Shown in pieces: positions 27,601 to 35,012 of a stretch of DNA of 64,000 nucleotides (positions are counted from its first letter, which is position 1; every line of letters begins with the position of its first letter). Both the position numbers and the translations under genes were made by a program. The notes under the pieces are model-generated. The model worked only from the letters and a program-made list of their open reading frames with translations. It had not been told where the DNA came from and ran no database searches. This stretch comes from Streptomyces graminofaciens (GTDB lineage Bacteria > Actinomycetota > Actinomycetes > Streptomycetales > Streptomycetaceae): the NCBI RefSeq assembly GCF_030294945.1, contig NZ_AP018448.1:1736001-1800000 (forward strand). Direction: 5' to 3'.

Positions 27601-27995
27601 TTGACGATGAGCGGGACGCCGTACGCGCTGTCGTACCCGGCGTCCGCCAGCCCCGTCACGTCGAACAGACGGCGGTCGAGGGCGCCCGAGGCGACGAGGG
27701 CGAGGGCGTCGTCGGGGACGACGTACTGGTGGCCGGAGTCCTCGTAGCGTGTGAAGGCGATGTCGCGGCGGCCCTCGCCGGGGGTGATGGTGACGTCGTC
27801 GCCGGCGAGGGCGACCCGGTCACCGGTCAACAGGGTGACCGTGCGGGCGCTCTGCGGGGCGGGGCCGGAGCCCGGCTGCCATGAAGAGGGAGCGGGAGAT
27901 GCGGATGTCGCTGCGGACGGGGCCTGTCCCGGAAGCATGCTCAGAGTGAGCGTGAGCAGGACGAGGCAACCCGCCGCACGTCTGGTGCGCGGCAA
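24609..27995 (-). CDS. Large secreted S8 (subtilisin-like) serine protease
   Basis: This 1128-residue exported protease has a signal peptide over about residues 1-30, a propeptide-like region to about 210, and a subtilase domain with the complete triad D237 (AVLDTGVDD), H272 (GHGTHVAS) and S443 (LSGTSMATPHVAG). A C-terminal part of about 600 residues follows, with fibronectin/CARDB-like beta domains. The TTG start at 27995 is preferred because AGGAGG lies upstream and LPRTRR leads the hydrophobic core; an upstream ATG at 28106 would add 37 charged residues. It is monocistronic. Its 3' end abuts the metX relic. Confidence 0.93.
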   Translation of the reverse strand: MPRTRRAAGCLVLLTLTLSMLPGQAPSAATSASPAPSSWQPGSGPAPQSARTVTLLTGDRVALAGDDVTITPGEGRRDIAFTRYEDSGHQYVVPDDALALVASGALDRRLFDVTGLADAGYDSAYGVPLIVKYRARKGSSQRLRAGVREAGARLARTVPGLRLAAVRAARGGAAPLWSELTERAPDGAGPRLAAGVSRIWLDAKVKVSDDVSVPQIGAPTAWAAGYTGTGVKVAVLDTGVDDTHQDLASRIVEKQNFTTAPDTTDLVGHGTHVASIVAGDGAASGGRYTGVAPDASLLVGKVCVDRDCEESAILAGMEWAAPRARVVNMSLSGTDFPGIDPLEEAVDTLSAKYGTLFAVAAGNTGRTQDVGSPATADAALAVGAVDAHEALADFSSQGPRVGDGATKPDITAPGVAIVAARSKDSALEPAGDDKAYAALSGTSMATPHVAGAAALLAQQHPDWTGERLKDALMGSAKPNPALGLHQQGAGRVDVARAVGQNVTVGPPSLSLGTTSWPHGDDEPLTRALTYRNPGSSDVTLDLTTTATGPDGATAPDGLFTVSPARLTVPAGGSAEAVLTADTRVGSATGLFTGAVVAGSGSTTLRTVFSVTKEHETQPLTVKVLDRDGRPAAASFVTVLDIDRGEGRFVYAPSGTGTISVRPGRYHLDVHVATAAADGGYDHTVLVQPLTRVTGAKTVELDARRGTPVSVAPPRKGATSALAAVSVLRTAPSGVSVSSLATAGSFARLRTADLGTGALPADAGTLTSVVRSSWARLGEDGTFTDTPYDYELAWVVRERFPTDFRARAKRGDLTKVTHHLYNDREDVRTAYLRTYAFPPEGGSAAGPGIGFSATGRRTVYYSARGVQWHLAFNRVNEKGQGEFQQWGAPVTLKPGAESEMRWGNGPLGPSFADQRGRTFGSVRRRGDTLMFHTPPFADQDPSHTGFSLGDFGRTRLWRDGRLLADVPYPFYDAQGPVPAKEDSYRLETSVDRGGSGYVTSTSVRAAWTFRSGHVDTADWTSLPVTAIRFTPALRLDNSARAGHRLRLPVVLQRQPGAPESRVRELTVDVSYDDGTTWTAVDVRRTGDPARWRADLLNPRGKGFASLRAKLTDADGDTAEYTVIRAYRLR

Positions 27996-28148
27996 GCGTT
28001 CCTCCTGGTGGGGCCGGAACGCGGGCCGCTTTTTCGAGCGGTGGCGTTCCACAGGACGGAGTCCAGGCCCTGGAACCCGGACCACAGGATTGTCGTGCGC
28101 ACGCAACGTACCAACGGTAACTCCCGTACCGCCACAGGGCCTTCACAG

Positions 28149-28175
28149 CCTGACGGCCGGCCCGAAGCCGTCAGG
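28149..28175 (-). terminator. Terminator of the P450 gene
   Basis: CCTGACGGC and GCCGTCAGG are perfect 9-bp arms around a 9-base loop, 17 bp after the P450 stop. Confidence 0.7.
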
Positions 28176-28192
28176 CCGGTGGCGGTACGAGG

Positions 28193-29617
28193 TCAGCGGC
28201 CGGAGCGGATCAGCCCCGTCAGATAGCGCCACAGCGAGGAGCGCTGGCGGGCGGACGGGTCCGGCACCACCGTCTCGACGGGCACCAGCTCCGCCCCCGG
28301 CGACGACGCCGGGCCGGCGACCGTCGGCCGCACGGGCATCGGGACGAGTTCGTACCGTACGGGCAGTGAGCGCAGGCCCCGCATGAACGGTGAGGAGCGC
28401 CACGGCAGTTGGTCGACGGGGAGCGCCAGCTCCAGATGGGCGAACCGCTCGAAGAGCCGGCCCACACCGACCGCCGCGACCGTCGAGGCGAGTTCGCGTG
28501 CCGGGCACTGGCGGCGGCCCGCGCCCCACGACAGATGGGCCCGGGTGCTGACCGTGGTGCTCGACGCCACGTGCTTGGCGAAGAGCGGGTCGGCGTGCGC
28601 CGCGGCGGAGGAGACCCACACCGGGTCGCCCGCGCGGATCGTGTACTTGCCGAGCGGGGTGTCCCTGGCCGCGAAGCGCGGGACGAAGTTCACCAGCGGC
28701 GGCTTGCGCATGACCACCCGGTTCATCGCCTCCCGGACCATCCCGGCGGACAGGGTGGCGCGCACGCTGCCCTCGCCCGAGAGGACCTCGACGACCGTGT
28801 TGGAGATGAGGATGCCGACATGATCCGAGGTCATGCCCAGCAGCATGAACAGCTCACGGGCGAGTTCGTCGAGCGAGAGGCCGGGGTGGGCGGCCAGCAG
28901 GTACGAGGGGAAGTCGTCACCCGGGGTCTTCAGCTTCACCGCCGCGAGTTCGGCGAGCGCCGCGAGCAGCCGCTCCAGGGCGGGTTCCGCGTCCGGGCCC
29001 GCGTCCAGTACCCGCCACATGTCCATCAGCGCGTCGTCGCCCTGGGAGCCGGGGAAGCCGAGCAGGTGGCTGGCCACCATCAGCGGCAGCGGCCGGGAGA
29101 ACTGCGCGGACAGGTCCGCGAGTCCGGTGCCGCCGGCCTCCCCGACCAGGCTGATCAGCTCGTCGGCGTAGACGGTGACGGCGGCCTTCAGCCGCTTCGC
29201 CTGTGGGTGGCGCGGGTCCTGGAACGGCTTGAGGGCCGCGTCCCACGCCGTACGCAACGGCCGGTAGCCCGGACCGCCCTGGATCAGCACGTGGTTGACC
29301 TCGAGCGACGGGCCGAGCGGCCAGTCGGACGGCACCCGGCCCTCCGTACGGGCCCGCCAGTTCTCCAGCCCCTTCGGCCAGCCGGCGTCGTCCTGGAGCA
29401 CGTCGAGCGACTCGCGGTAGCCGAGGACCAGCCAGGCGGGCACGCCCAGCAGATCGACCGGGGCGACCGCGCCGTGCCGCTGCCGCAGCCGCTCGTACAC
29501 GAGCGAGGGACGTGTCTCGTAGTCCCGGGTCAACAGCGGTTCGGGAGACAGATCCTCCAACCGCGTGTCGTCCAGCCCCACGGGCCCGCCCTCGCCCCAG
29601 TGCGCTTCCATCGCCAT
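28193..29617 (-). CDS. Atypical cytochrome P450 (CYP157-like)
   Basis: This 474-residue protein has the P450 fold with heme-cysteine loop LSWGAGRRQCPAREL. The usual glycine two residues after the cysteine is alanine. The I-helix segment LGMTSDHVGILISNT lacks the (A/G)Gx(D/E)T oxygen-activation motif, and the K-helix region VREAMNRVVMRKPP has no ExxR (E and R are four apart). These losses are known for CYP157-type P450s of Streptomyces conservons. The 60-residue C-terminal tail is Pro/Val/Ser-rich. No conservon genes (histidine kinase, roadblock, DUF742, GTPase) are adjacent. The ATG at 29617 has GGGGCGG upstream. Confidence 0.88.
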   Translation of the reverse strand: MAMEAHWGEGGPVGLDDTRLEDLSPEPLLTRDYETRPSLVYERLRQRHGAVAPVDLLGVPAWLVLGYRESLDVLQDDAGWPKGLENWRARTEGRVPSDWPLGPSLEVNHVLIQGGPGYRPLRTAWDAALKPFQDPRHPQAKRLKAAVTVYADELISLVGEAGGTGLADLSAQFSRPLPLMVASHLLGFPGSQGDDALMDMWRVLDAGPDAEPALERLLAALAELAAVKLKTPGDDFPSYLLAAHPGLSLDELARELFMLLGMTSDHVGILISNTVVEVLSGEGSVRATLSAGMVREAMNRVVMRKPPLVNFVPRFAARDTPLGKYTIRAGDPVWVSSAAAHADPLFAKHVASSTTVSTRAHLSWGAGRRQCPARELASTVAAVGVGRLFERFAHLELALPVDQLPWRSSPFMRGLRSLPVRYELVPMPVRPTVAGPASSPGAELVPVETVVPDPSARQRSSLWRYLTGLIRSGR

Positions 29618-29821
29618 GTCGCCGCCCCTTCGACACTCCCCGTACCGGTACACCTTCAGCCGGTAGCCGGAACCGTGGGGACCCTACCCCAGGGTCACTT
29701 GAGGGTGAACGCCGGGTTCCGAGGGTCACGGTCGCCGACACCGAGCCGTTGTCGTTCGTACGTCGCGGGCGGCCGGGCTGTCGTCCCCCAGGGGCTGTAC
29801 CGGGGACGGTGTCCTTGAGGA

Positions 29822-29842
29822 CGGCGTGGCGGCCTCACGCCG
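29822..29842 (-). terminator. Terminator of the small membrane protein gene
   Basis: CGGCGTG and CACGCCG are perfect 7-bp arms with a 7-base loop, 18 bp after the stop at 29861. Confidence 0.6.
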
Positions 29843-29860
29843 TTCCCCGCCCGAGTGCCG

Positions 29861-30304
29861 TCAGAGGTCGGTCGGCGGCCAGTCGGTGGGGTCGGCCGTG
29901 GCCGTCGTGCCCGCGGTGAGGCGACGGTAGGCGGCGCGGGCCTGGACGAGGCGGGCGAGGGTGGTGCCGACGACGGCGGCGGTGAGGAGACAGCCCAGCC
30001 AGAGCATGTCCCGTTGGTGGGCCCAGGTGAGGGTGCCGGCGGGCGGGATGGCGAAACCGTTGAGGAAGAGCCAGCACAGGGCGGCCGTACCGGGGGCGGC
30101 GGTGAAGCGGGCGTGCAGACCGAGGAGGGCGGCCAACAGGGACAGGGCGGCCAGGGCGAGGCCGGGACGGTCCGTGCCGACCAGGGCGTTGAGGAGGGCC
30201 ACCAGCGCCATGGCGCCACCGAAGGCCGAGGCCCACACCAGGGGTGTGGCGACGGGCTGTGGGACGGGGCGGGCACCGATGCCGAGGTACACCCACTGGA
30301 TCAT
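29861..30304 (-). CDS. Small integral membrane protein of unknown function
   Basis: This 147-residue protein has four predicted membrane segments (about residues 22-42, 48-65, 72-92 and 100-120) and a polar C-terminus. The ATG has AAGGAA upstream. The layout resembles the four-helix membrane-sensor modules of some histidine kinases, but no kinase part is present. It is divergent from the antiporter regulatory subunit and lies upstream of the P450 on the same strand. No family was recognised. Confidence 0.65.
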   Translation of the reverse strand: MIQWVYLGIGARPVPQPVATPLVWASAFGGAMALVALLNALVGTDRPGLALAALSLLAALLGLHARFTAAPGTAALCWLFLNGFAIPPAGTLTWAHQRDMLWLGCLLTAAVVGTTLARLVQARAAYRRLTAGTTATADPTDWPPTDL

Positions 30305-30494
30305 GCTGGAATTTCCTTCCGGTCCGCCCGGTGCCGATGAGAGGTGGGGGGGGTCGCCCCGTCGGCGCGGGCCCGTACGCGGGAATTTTCCCCCGGACCC
30401 TCGACCGCGCCCCCATCGGCCGGATTTCGAGTGCTCGCTAGGGTGACATCGACGGTTGTCCGAAGGAATATCCGAATGAGACAGGGGGACAGTC

Positions 30495-30980
30495 GTGGGT
30501 GCTCCGCGCCTGAGCAGTACGCCGTTGCCGGGGATCGGTGTCCGTTACGACCTCACCACACGGGAACGGCGCCGCATTTCGGTGGTGGCCCATCGTGACG
30601 GCGGGCGGACGTTGAGCGCGTACCGCGAGGACGATCCCGACGCCTGCGCGCTGTCCGTTCGGCTGAGCGCGGGCGAGGCGACCGCCCTCTCCGACGCGCT
30701 GACGCCGGATCACCACAGCCCGAACCTGCTGTCCACGACCGAACTCGGGCTGGTGGCCGAGCGGATCGAGCTGGCGTCCACGTCCCACTGGAACGGACGG
30801 CTGCTGGGCGACACGCGGATGCGGACCGAGACGGGGGCGTCGATCGTGGCCGTACTGCGCCGCTCGGAGGCGATCCCCTCCCCCGCCCCGGACTTCCGCC
30901 TCGTGGGCGGCGACACGCTCATCGTGATCGGCACCCGCGAGGGCGTGGAGTCGGCGGCGGCGATCCTCGGGCGGGAGTGA
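30495..30980 (+). CDS. Cation:proton antiporter regulatory subunit (TrkA-C/RCK domain)
   Basis: This 161-residue cytoplasmic protein has an N-terminal region of about 70 residues shared with KhtT/AmhM-type subunits (GIGVRYDLTTRERRRISVVAHRDG) and a C-terminal RCK-C domain with GASIVAVLRR and LVGGDTLIVIGTREGVE. It would gate the antiporter in response to a ligand. The antiporter is its neighbour but on the opposite strand, so the pair is convergent rather than an operon. The GTG start at 30495 has AGGGGG upstream. Confidence 0.88.
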   Translation: MGAPRLSSTPLPGIGVRYDLTTRERRRISVVAHRDGGRTLSAYREDDPDACALSVRLSAGEATALSDALTPDHHSPNLLSTTELGLVAERIELASTSHWNGRLLGDTRMRTETGASIVAVLRRSEAIPSPAPDFRLVGGDTLIVIGTREGVESAAAILGRE

Positions 30981-31012
30981 TCCCACCGCCGCCCGACACC
31001 GCTCTCCCGCCC

Positions 31013-32230
31013 TCAGACGTGCACGGCCTCGGCCGGCTCGGTCTCCGGCGTGGTCGTGTCCGGGGTCCCGGGCCGCCGTCGGCGGGGGGTCAGCCTGCGG
31101 GCCAGGGGTTCGGTCCAGCGGGCCGCCGGCGGGCCGAGGACGACCAGGATGAGGACGTACGCCGTCGCCAGTGGCCCGATGCGGGGTTCCACTCCGACGG
31201 CGAGCCCGGCGATGACGATGGAGAACTCGCCGCGCGCGACCAGCGTTCCGCCCGCCCGCCAGCGGCCCTTGACGGAGATGCCGGCCCGGCGCGCCGCCCA
31301 GTAGCCGGTGGCGACCTTCGTCAGGGCCGTGACGGCGGCCAGGGCGAGCGCCGGGAGAAGGACCGGCGGAATGTCGGCGGGGTCGGTGCTCAGGCCGAAG
31401 AAGACGAAGAACACGGCGGCGAACAGGTCCCGGAGCGGCATGAGGAGGTTGCTGGCGCCCTCGGCGACCTCGCCGGACAGCGCGATGCCGACAAGGAAGG
31501 CGCCCACGGCCGCCGAGACCTGGAGGTGCTGGGCGATCCCGGCGACGAGGAGGGTGAGGCCGAGGACGACCAGGAGGAGCATCTCGGCGTTGTCGGAGGA
31601 GACCGCGCGGCTGATCACCCGGCCGTGGCGCAGGGCGACGTACAGGACGGCGCCCACGGTGCCCAGGGCGATCAGCAGGGTGACGGCGCCGCCCGCGAGG
31701 CTCACCCCGGCGAGCAGGGCGGTGAGGATCGGCAGGTAGACGGCCATGGAGAGGTCCTCGAGGACCAGGATGCTGAGCACGACCGGGGTTTCGCGATTGC
31801 CGAGCCGGCGCAGGTCGCCGAGGACCTTGGCGATGACGCCGGAGGAGGAGATCCAGGTGACGCCGGCCAGGGCGACCGCGGCGACCGGGCCCCAGCCGAG
31901 CAGCAGGGCCGTCGCGGCGCCGGGAGCGGCGTTGAGGACGAAGTCGACGGCGCCGGAGGGGTATTGGGTCTTGAGGTTGGTGACGAGTTCGGAGGCGCTG
32001 TATTCGAGGCCGAGCAGGAGCAGCAGGAGGATGACGCCTATCTCGGCACCGGTGGCGACGAACTCCTCGCTGGCCCGCAGCGGCAGCATGCCGCCGTGGC
32101 CGAAGGCGAGCCCGGCGAGCAGATAGAGGGGTATGGGCGAGAAGCCCACTCGTCCGGCGAGGCGTCCCAGCAGGCCCAGGGCGAGGATGATCGCCCCGAG
32201 TTCGATGAGCATGGCGGTGGTGTCGTGCAC
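31013..32230 (-). CDS. Cation:proton antiporter, CPA2 (KefB) family
   Basis: This 405-residue membrane protein has about 12-13 segments. It has the Na/H-exchanger fold motif LLGLEYS, the unwound-helix segments (GVTWISSSGVIAKVL) and EDLSMAVYLP, which carry the family's acidic residues. It would exchange K+ or another cation for protons. The C-terminus is a short polar tail, so RCK control must come from the separate subunit at 30495. The stops of the two convergent genes are 32 bp apart. Confidence 0.9.
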   Translation of the reverse strand: MHDTTAMLIELGAIILALGLLGRLAGRVGFSPIPLYLLAGLAFGHGGMLPLRASEEFVATGAEIGVILLLLLLGLEYSASELVTNLKTQYPSGAVDFVLNAAPGAATALLLGWGPVAAVALAGVTWISSSGVIAKVLGDLRRLGNRETPVVLSILVLEDLSMAVYLPILTALLAGVSLAGGAVTLLIALGTVGAVLYVALRHGRVISRAVSSDNAEMLLLVVLGLTLLVAGIAQHLQVSAAVGAFLVGIALSGEVAEGASNLLMPLRDLFAAVFFVFFGLSTDPADIPPVLLPALALAAVTALTKVATGYWAARRAGISVKGRWRAGGTLVARGEFSIVIAGLAVGVEPRIGPLATAYVLILVVLGPPAARWTEPLARRLTPRRRRPGTPDTTTPETEPAEAVHV

Positions 32231-32718
32231 GGGCGTCTGTCCTCCGTTGCCGAGTGCGGTGGCGGCGTCTGTGCCTGTCGCGGGTACGGGCAGCCGGGCC
32301 GGCGCGCGCCGGTCGGGCGGGTCGGTGCTCCACAGGCACGCGGGTGCCCCTCATGGGGCGGTCAACCGCACGCCGTGGCGCGGGAATTCCGACGAAACGT
32401 CGCGTCAGCGCGCGGTGCGTTCGTCCGGGTCCGTCGTGCCGTCCGTATCCGGAACGCGGTCGCGAGCGGCGTTGTCGACGCGCACGTGGACGACTCGCCC
32501 CATGCCACGCCCCCCCAACGACTGAGCCAATGAGTGCTCAACAGAGCGTAAGCCCTCGGTAAAGGATTCTAGCGCAATCCAAAAAAGGACAATCGCACAA
32601 TCATTAATATATGGGTCAAATGGGGTTACCTCACGCCGCACATCCGTATCGGCGAGACGGGCCCGCCTCACCCGAACGACGGCGAGACGGGCCCGTTCTG
32701 ACCTGGCTTCAACTCCGA
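32231..32718. other. 488-bp intergenic region with AT-rich promoter-like island
   Basis: Bases 32555-32635 are much more AT-rich than the rest. On the minus strand TTGTCC (32592-32587) and TAGAAT (32571-32566) are 15 bp apart, with a T6 run between. A possible 32-codon frame (32405-32503, minus, starting MGRVVHVRV) lies downstream with a G-rich ribosome site, but it has no recognised family; a small RNA or antiporter leader is as likely. A 16-bp direct repeat at 32650-32665 and 32680-32695 contains ACGGGCCCG and probably forms the terminator of the metal operon. Confidence 0.45.
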
Positions 32719-32943
32719 TCAGGCGGCGGCCTGCCGCACGATCTCCGCGACCTCGTGGCCCGCCGCGACGATCGCCGCCCGGACGGCCTCGTCGTCGACC
32801 GACTCCCCGCCCACGATGACGAGACCCGACCGTACGTCCACGTCGACCTCTGTGACGCCGGCTGTCCGCACCACCTCTTCGGTGACGCCGACCGCGCAGT
32901 GGCCGCAGTTCATCCCGGGCACCGTGAAGTACTTCTCGGCCAT
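32719..32943 (-). CDS. Heavy-metal-associated domain protein (CopZ-like)
   Basis: This 74-residue ferredoxin-like HMA domain has the metal loop GMNCGHC (MxCxxC) at about residues 10-16 and ends AAGHEV. Such proteins bind Cu(I) or other soft metals and pass them on. Here it lies 17 bp downstream of a nickel/cobalt permease rather than a copper ATPase, which suggests a Ni/Co role or an unrelated pairing. The ATG at 32943 has GGAGCTACCGCC upstream. Confidence 0.9.
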   Translation of the reverse strand: MAEKYFTVPGMNCGHCAVGVTEEVVRTAGVTEVDVDVRSGLVIVGGESVDDEAVRAAIVAAGHEVAEIVRQAAA

Positions 32944-32960
32944 GGCGGTAGCTCCTGTCC

Positions 32961-34133
32961 TCAGCGGCCGGTGCCGCAGCCCCTGACGGCTTCGGGGCAC
33001 CGGGGTCGTGTGGCACGAGGTACGGATCGCCGCTCTGGCGTGTTCACACCGGCGAGGTCCGCCGTCCACTTCTCCTCGATGCGGCCCGCCTTCCACACCA
33101 CCAGGGCCACCACCCAGGTCACGACGAACAGGCCGACGACGACGTACCCCATGGTGTTCAGGTCGAGGCCGGAGACCCGGTCCCAGAACGGCCCGTGGAG
33201 GTCGGCCTTCTCGGCGATCAGGCCGAGGAGTTCGACCGTGCCGATGATCAGCGCGACGGCCGCCGACAGTCCCGTGACGGTGAGGTTGTAGTAGACCTTG
33301 CGGACGGGCTTGGAGAAGGCCCAGCCGTACGCGAAGTTCATGAACGAGCCGTCGATCGTGTCGAGCAGCGACATGCCGGCCGCGAAGAGTACGGGCAGGC
33401 ACAGGATCGCGTACCAGGGCAGCCCGGAGGCCGCGCCCGAGCCGGCCAGGACGAGCAGGGCGACCTCGGTCGCGGTGTCGAAGCCGAGGCCGAAGAGCAG
33501 GCCCAGGGGGTACATCTGCCACGGCTTGGTGATCGACTTCATCAGGCGGCCGAGGAGGCGGTTCATGAACCCGCGCTTGTTCAACTGCTCCTCCAGCGCG
33601 GCCTCGTCGAAGTGGCCGGTGCGCATCCGACGGAAGACCTTCCAGATGCCCGCCATGATCACGAGGTTGATGATCGCGATGGCGTAGAGGAAGGTCCCGG
33701 AGACGGTCGTACCGATCCAGCCGGTGATGTCGTGCAGCGCGGAGTCGTCGTTGGCGACCGGTCCGGCCAGCGCCTTGACGCCGAGGGAGAGCAGGAAGGT
33801 GAGGGCGAAGACCACGGACGAGTGGCCTAGCGAGAACCAGAAGCCGACCGACAGCGGTCGCTGCCCCTCGCTCATCAGCTTGCGGGTGGTGTTGTCGATG
33901 GCCGCGATGTGATCGGCGTCGAAGGCGTGCCGCATGCCAAGGGTGTAGGCGGTGACGCCGATGCCGATCCCGAAGGTCCTGGCGCCCAGGCTGTAGTGCT
34001 CCGGCGCGACGATCACCACCAGCGTGAACCAGCCGATGACATGCAGCGCCAGGACGAACGCGGCCATCCCGCCGAGGCTCGCCCACTCCTTGCGGGTCAT
34101 CGACGTGCGGATACGTTGCCATGTGGCCGTCAT
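32961..34133 (-). CDS. Nickel/cobalt permease, HoxN/NixA (NiCoT) family
   Basis: This 390-residue membrane protein has eight predicted segments and the NiCoT signature RHAFDADHIAAIDNTTR near residues 68-84, plus LFGLGFDTATEV. It imports Ni2+ or Co2+ with high affinity. The last 30 residues are Arg/Pro-rich and beyond the usual family end. A near-perfect Nur box 59 bp upstream implies repression by nickel, which favours nickel as substrate. Confidence 0.93.
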   Translation of the reverse strand: MTATWQRIRTSMTRKEWASLGGMAAFVLALHVIGWFTLVVIVAPEHYSLGARTFGIGIGVTAYTLGMRHAFDADHIAAIDNTTRKLMSEGQRPLSVGFWFSLGHSSVVFALTFLLSLGVKALAGPVANDDSALHDITGWIGTTVSGTFLYAIAIINLVIMAGIWKVFRRMRTGHFDEAALEEQLNKRGFMNRLLGRLMKSITKPWQMYPLGLLFGLGFDTATEVALLVLAGSGAASGLPWYAILCLPVLFAAGMSLLDTIDGSFMNFAYGWAFSKPVRKVYYNLTVTGLSAAVALIIGTVELLGLIAEKADLHGPFWDRVSGLDLNTMGYVVVGLFVVTWVVALVVWKAGRIEEKWTADLAGVNTPERRSVPRATRPRCPEAVRGCGTGR

Positions 34134-34191
34134 GGGGACGTGGGCCTCACTTCTCGGCGAGCGACTGTTTTCAGCCGCGCCGCCAAGGTTT

Positions 34192-34208
34192 CTGCAAGGT
34201 ATTTGCAG
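34192..34208. promoter_or_regulatory. Nur-type nickel-responsive operator
   Basis: CTGCAA-GGTAT-TTGCAG is a perfect 6-5-6 palindrome. It matches the S. coelicolor Nur consensus TGCAA-N5-TTGCA, where the Fur-family repressor Nur blocks nickel uptake genes. It lies upstream of the NiCoT gene. Confidence 0.7.
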
Positions 34209-34304
34209 CTACAACCTCAGGGCGGCAAAGCCCACGTCAGGTTTCGGCCATCGACAGGAAACGGCCCGGGTCCGTGTCCACACGGCGGGCCAGGCCGGCG
34301 CGGC

Positions 34305-34925
34305 TCAGCGCGCCGCGCGGGCGGCCTCGACGAACGCCCTGATCAGGGCGCGGTCCTTGACGCCTCGGCTCTGCTCCACCCCGCTGGAGACGTCGACACC
34401 CCATGGGCGGGTGGCTTCGACGGCCTTGCGTACGTTCTCCGGGGTGAGGCCGCCGGCGAGGAGCCACCTCTCGCCCGCGCCCGCCAGCGACTTCCTCGAC
34501 CAGTCCCAGGCGATGCCGGAGCCCGGCACGGGGGCGTCGAGGAGCAGCATGTCCTCGCCCATCTCACCGCAGCGCGGCACGGAGTCACCGAACGCGGCGG
34601 CGCGGATCAGCGTCCAGCCGCCCGTGGCCAGGTCGTCGTAGTAGCCGCGGTCCTCGGGGCCGTGCAGCTGGACGGCCCCGATTCCGGCCTCGGTGGCCAC
34701 GGCTCGCACGTGGTCGAGGGGTTCGGCGCGGAAGACGCCGACCGTCAGGACGTGCTCCGGCACCCGGCGGCACAGCCGGGCGGCCGTGGCGGCGTCGATG
34801 CGGCGCGGACTGGTCGAGAAGACGAAGCCGATGGCGTCGGCGCCCGCCTCGACGGCCGTGTCGACGTCCTGCTCGTTCTTCAGGCCGCAGATCTTGATGA
34901 AGAGGGAGTCACTGGAGTTGCTCAC
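34305..34925 (-). CDS. trpF: Phosphoribosylanthranilate isomerase
   Basis: This 206-residue TIM-barrel enzyme of tryptophan synthesis isomerises phosphoribosylanthranilate. It has the catalytic KICGLKN start, FVFSTSPRRI, VQLHGPE, LLAGGLTPENV and the VDVSSGVE phosphate loop. The GTG at 34925 is chosen by length and the GGGA upstream; a longer start would add 18 residues. It stands alone without other trp genes. Streptomyces usually have PriA for both HisA and TrpF reactions, so a separate trpF suggests a link to special metabolism or redundancy. Confidence 0.92.
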   Translation of the reverse strand: MSNSSDSLFIKICGLKNEQDVDTAVEAGADAIGFVFSTSPRRIDAATAARLCRRVPEHVLTVGVFRAEPLDHVRAVATEAGIGAVQLHGPEDRGYYDDLATGGWTLIRAAAFGDSVPRCGEMGEDMLLLDAPVPGSGIAWDWSRKSLAGAGERWLLAGGLTPENVRKAVEATRPWGVDVSSGVEQSRGVKDRALIRAFVEAARAAR

Positions 34926-35012
34926 GGTCCCAGCCTGCCCTATCGGCGGCGCGGACCGATCATCCGGCTCCCTCCCCACCTGGCCCCCCGTCCACGCTCC
35001 CCCGGTCCACGC

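Noticed and set aside
24303..27884. Very long open frame on the plus strand opposite the subtilase gene
   Set aside because: It mirrors the subtilase codon pattern, is rich in Arg, Gly and His without domains, and has no ribosome site. It is an antisense shadow of a GC-rich gene; only its first part holds the metX relic.
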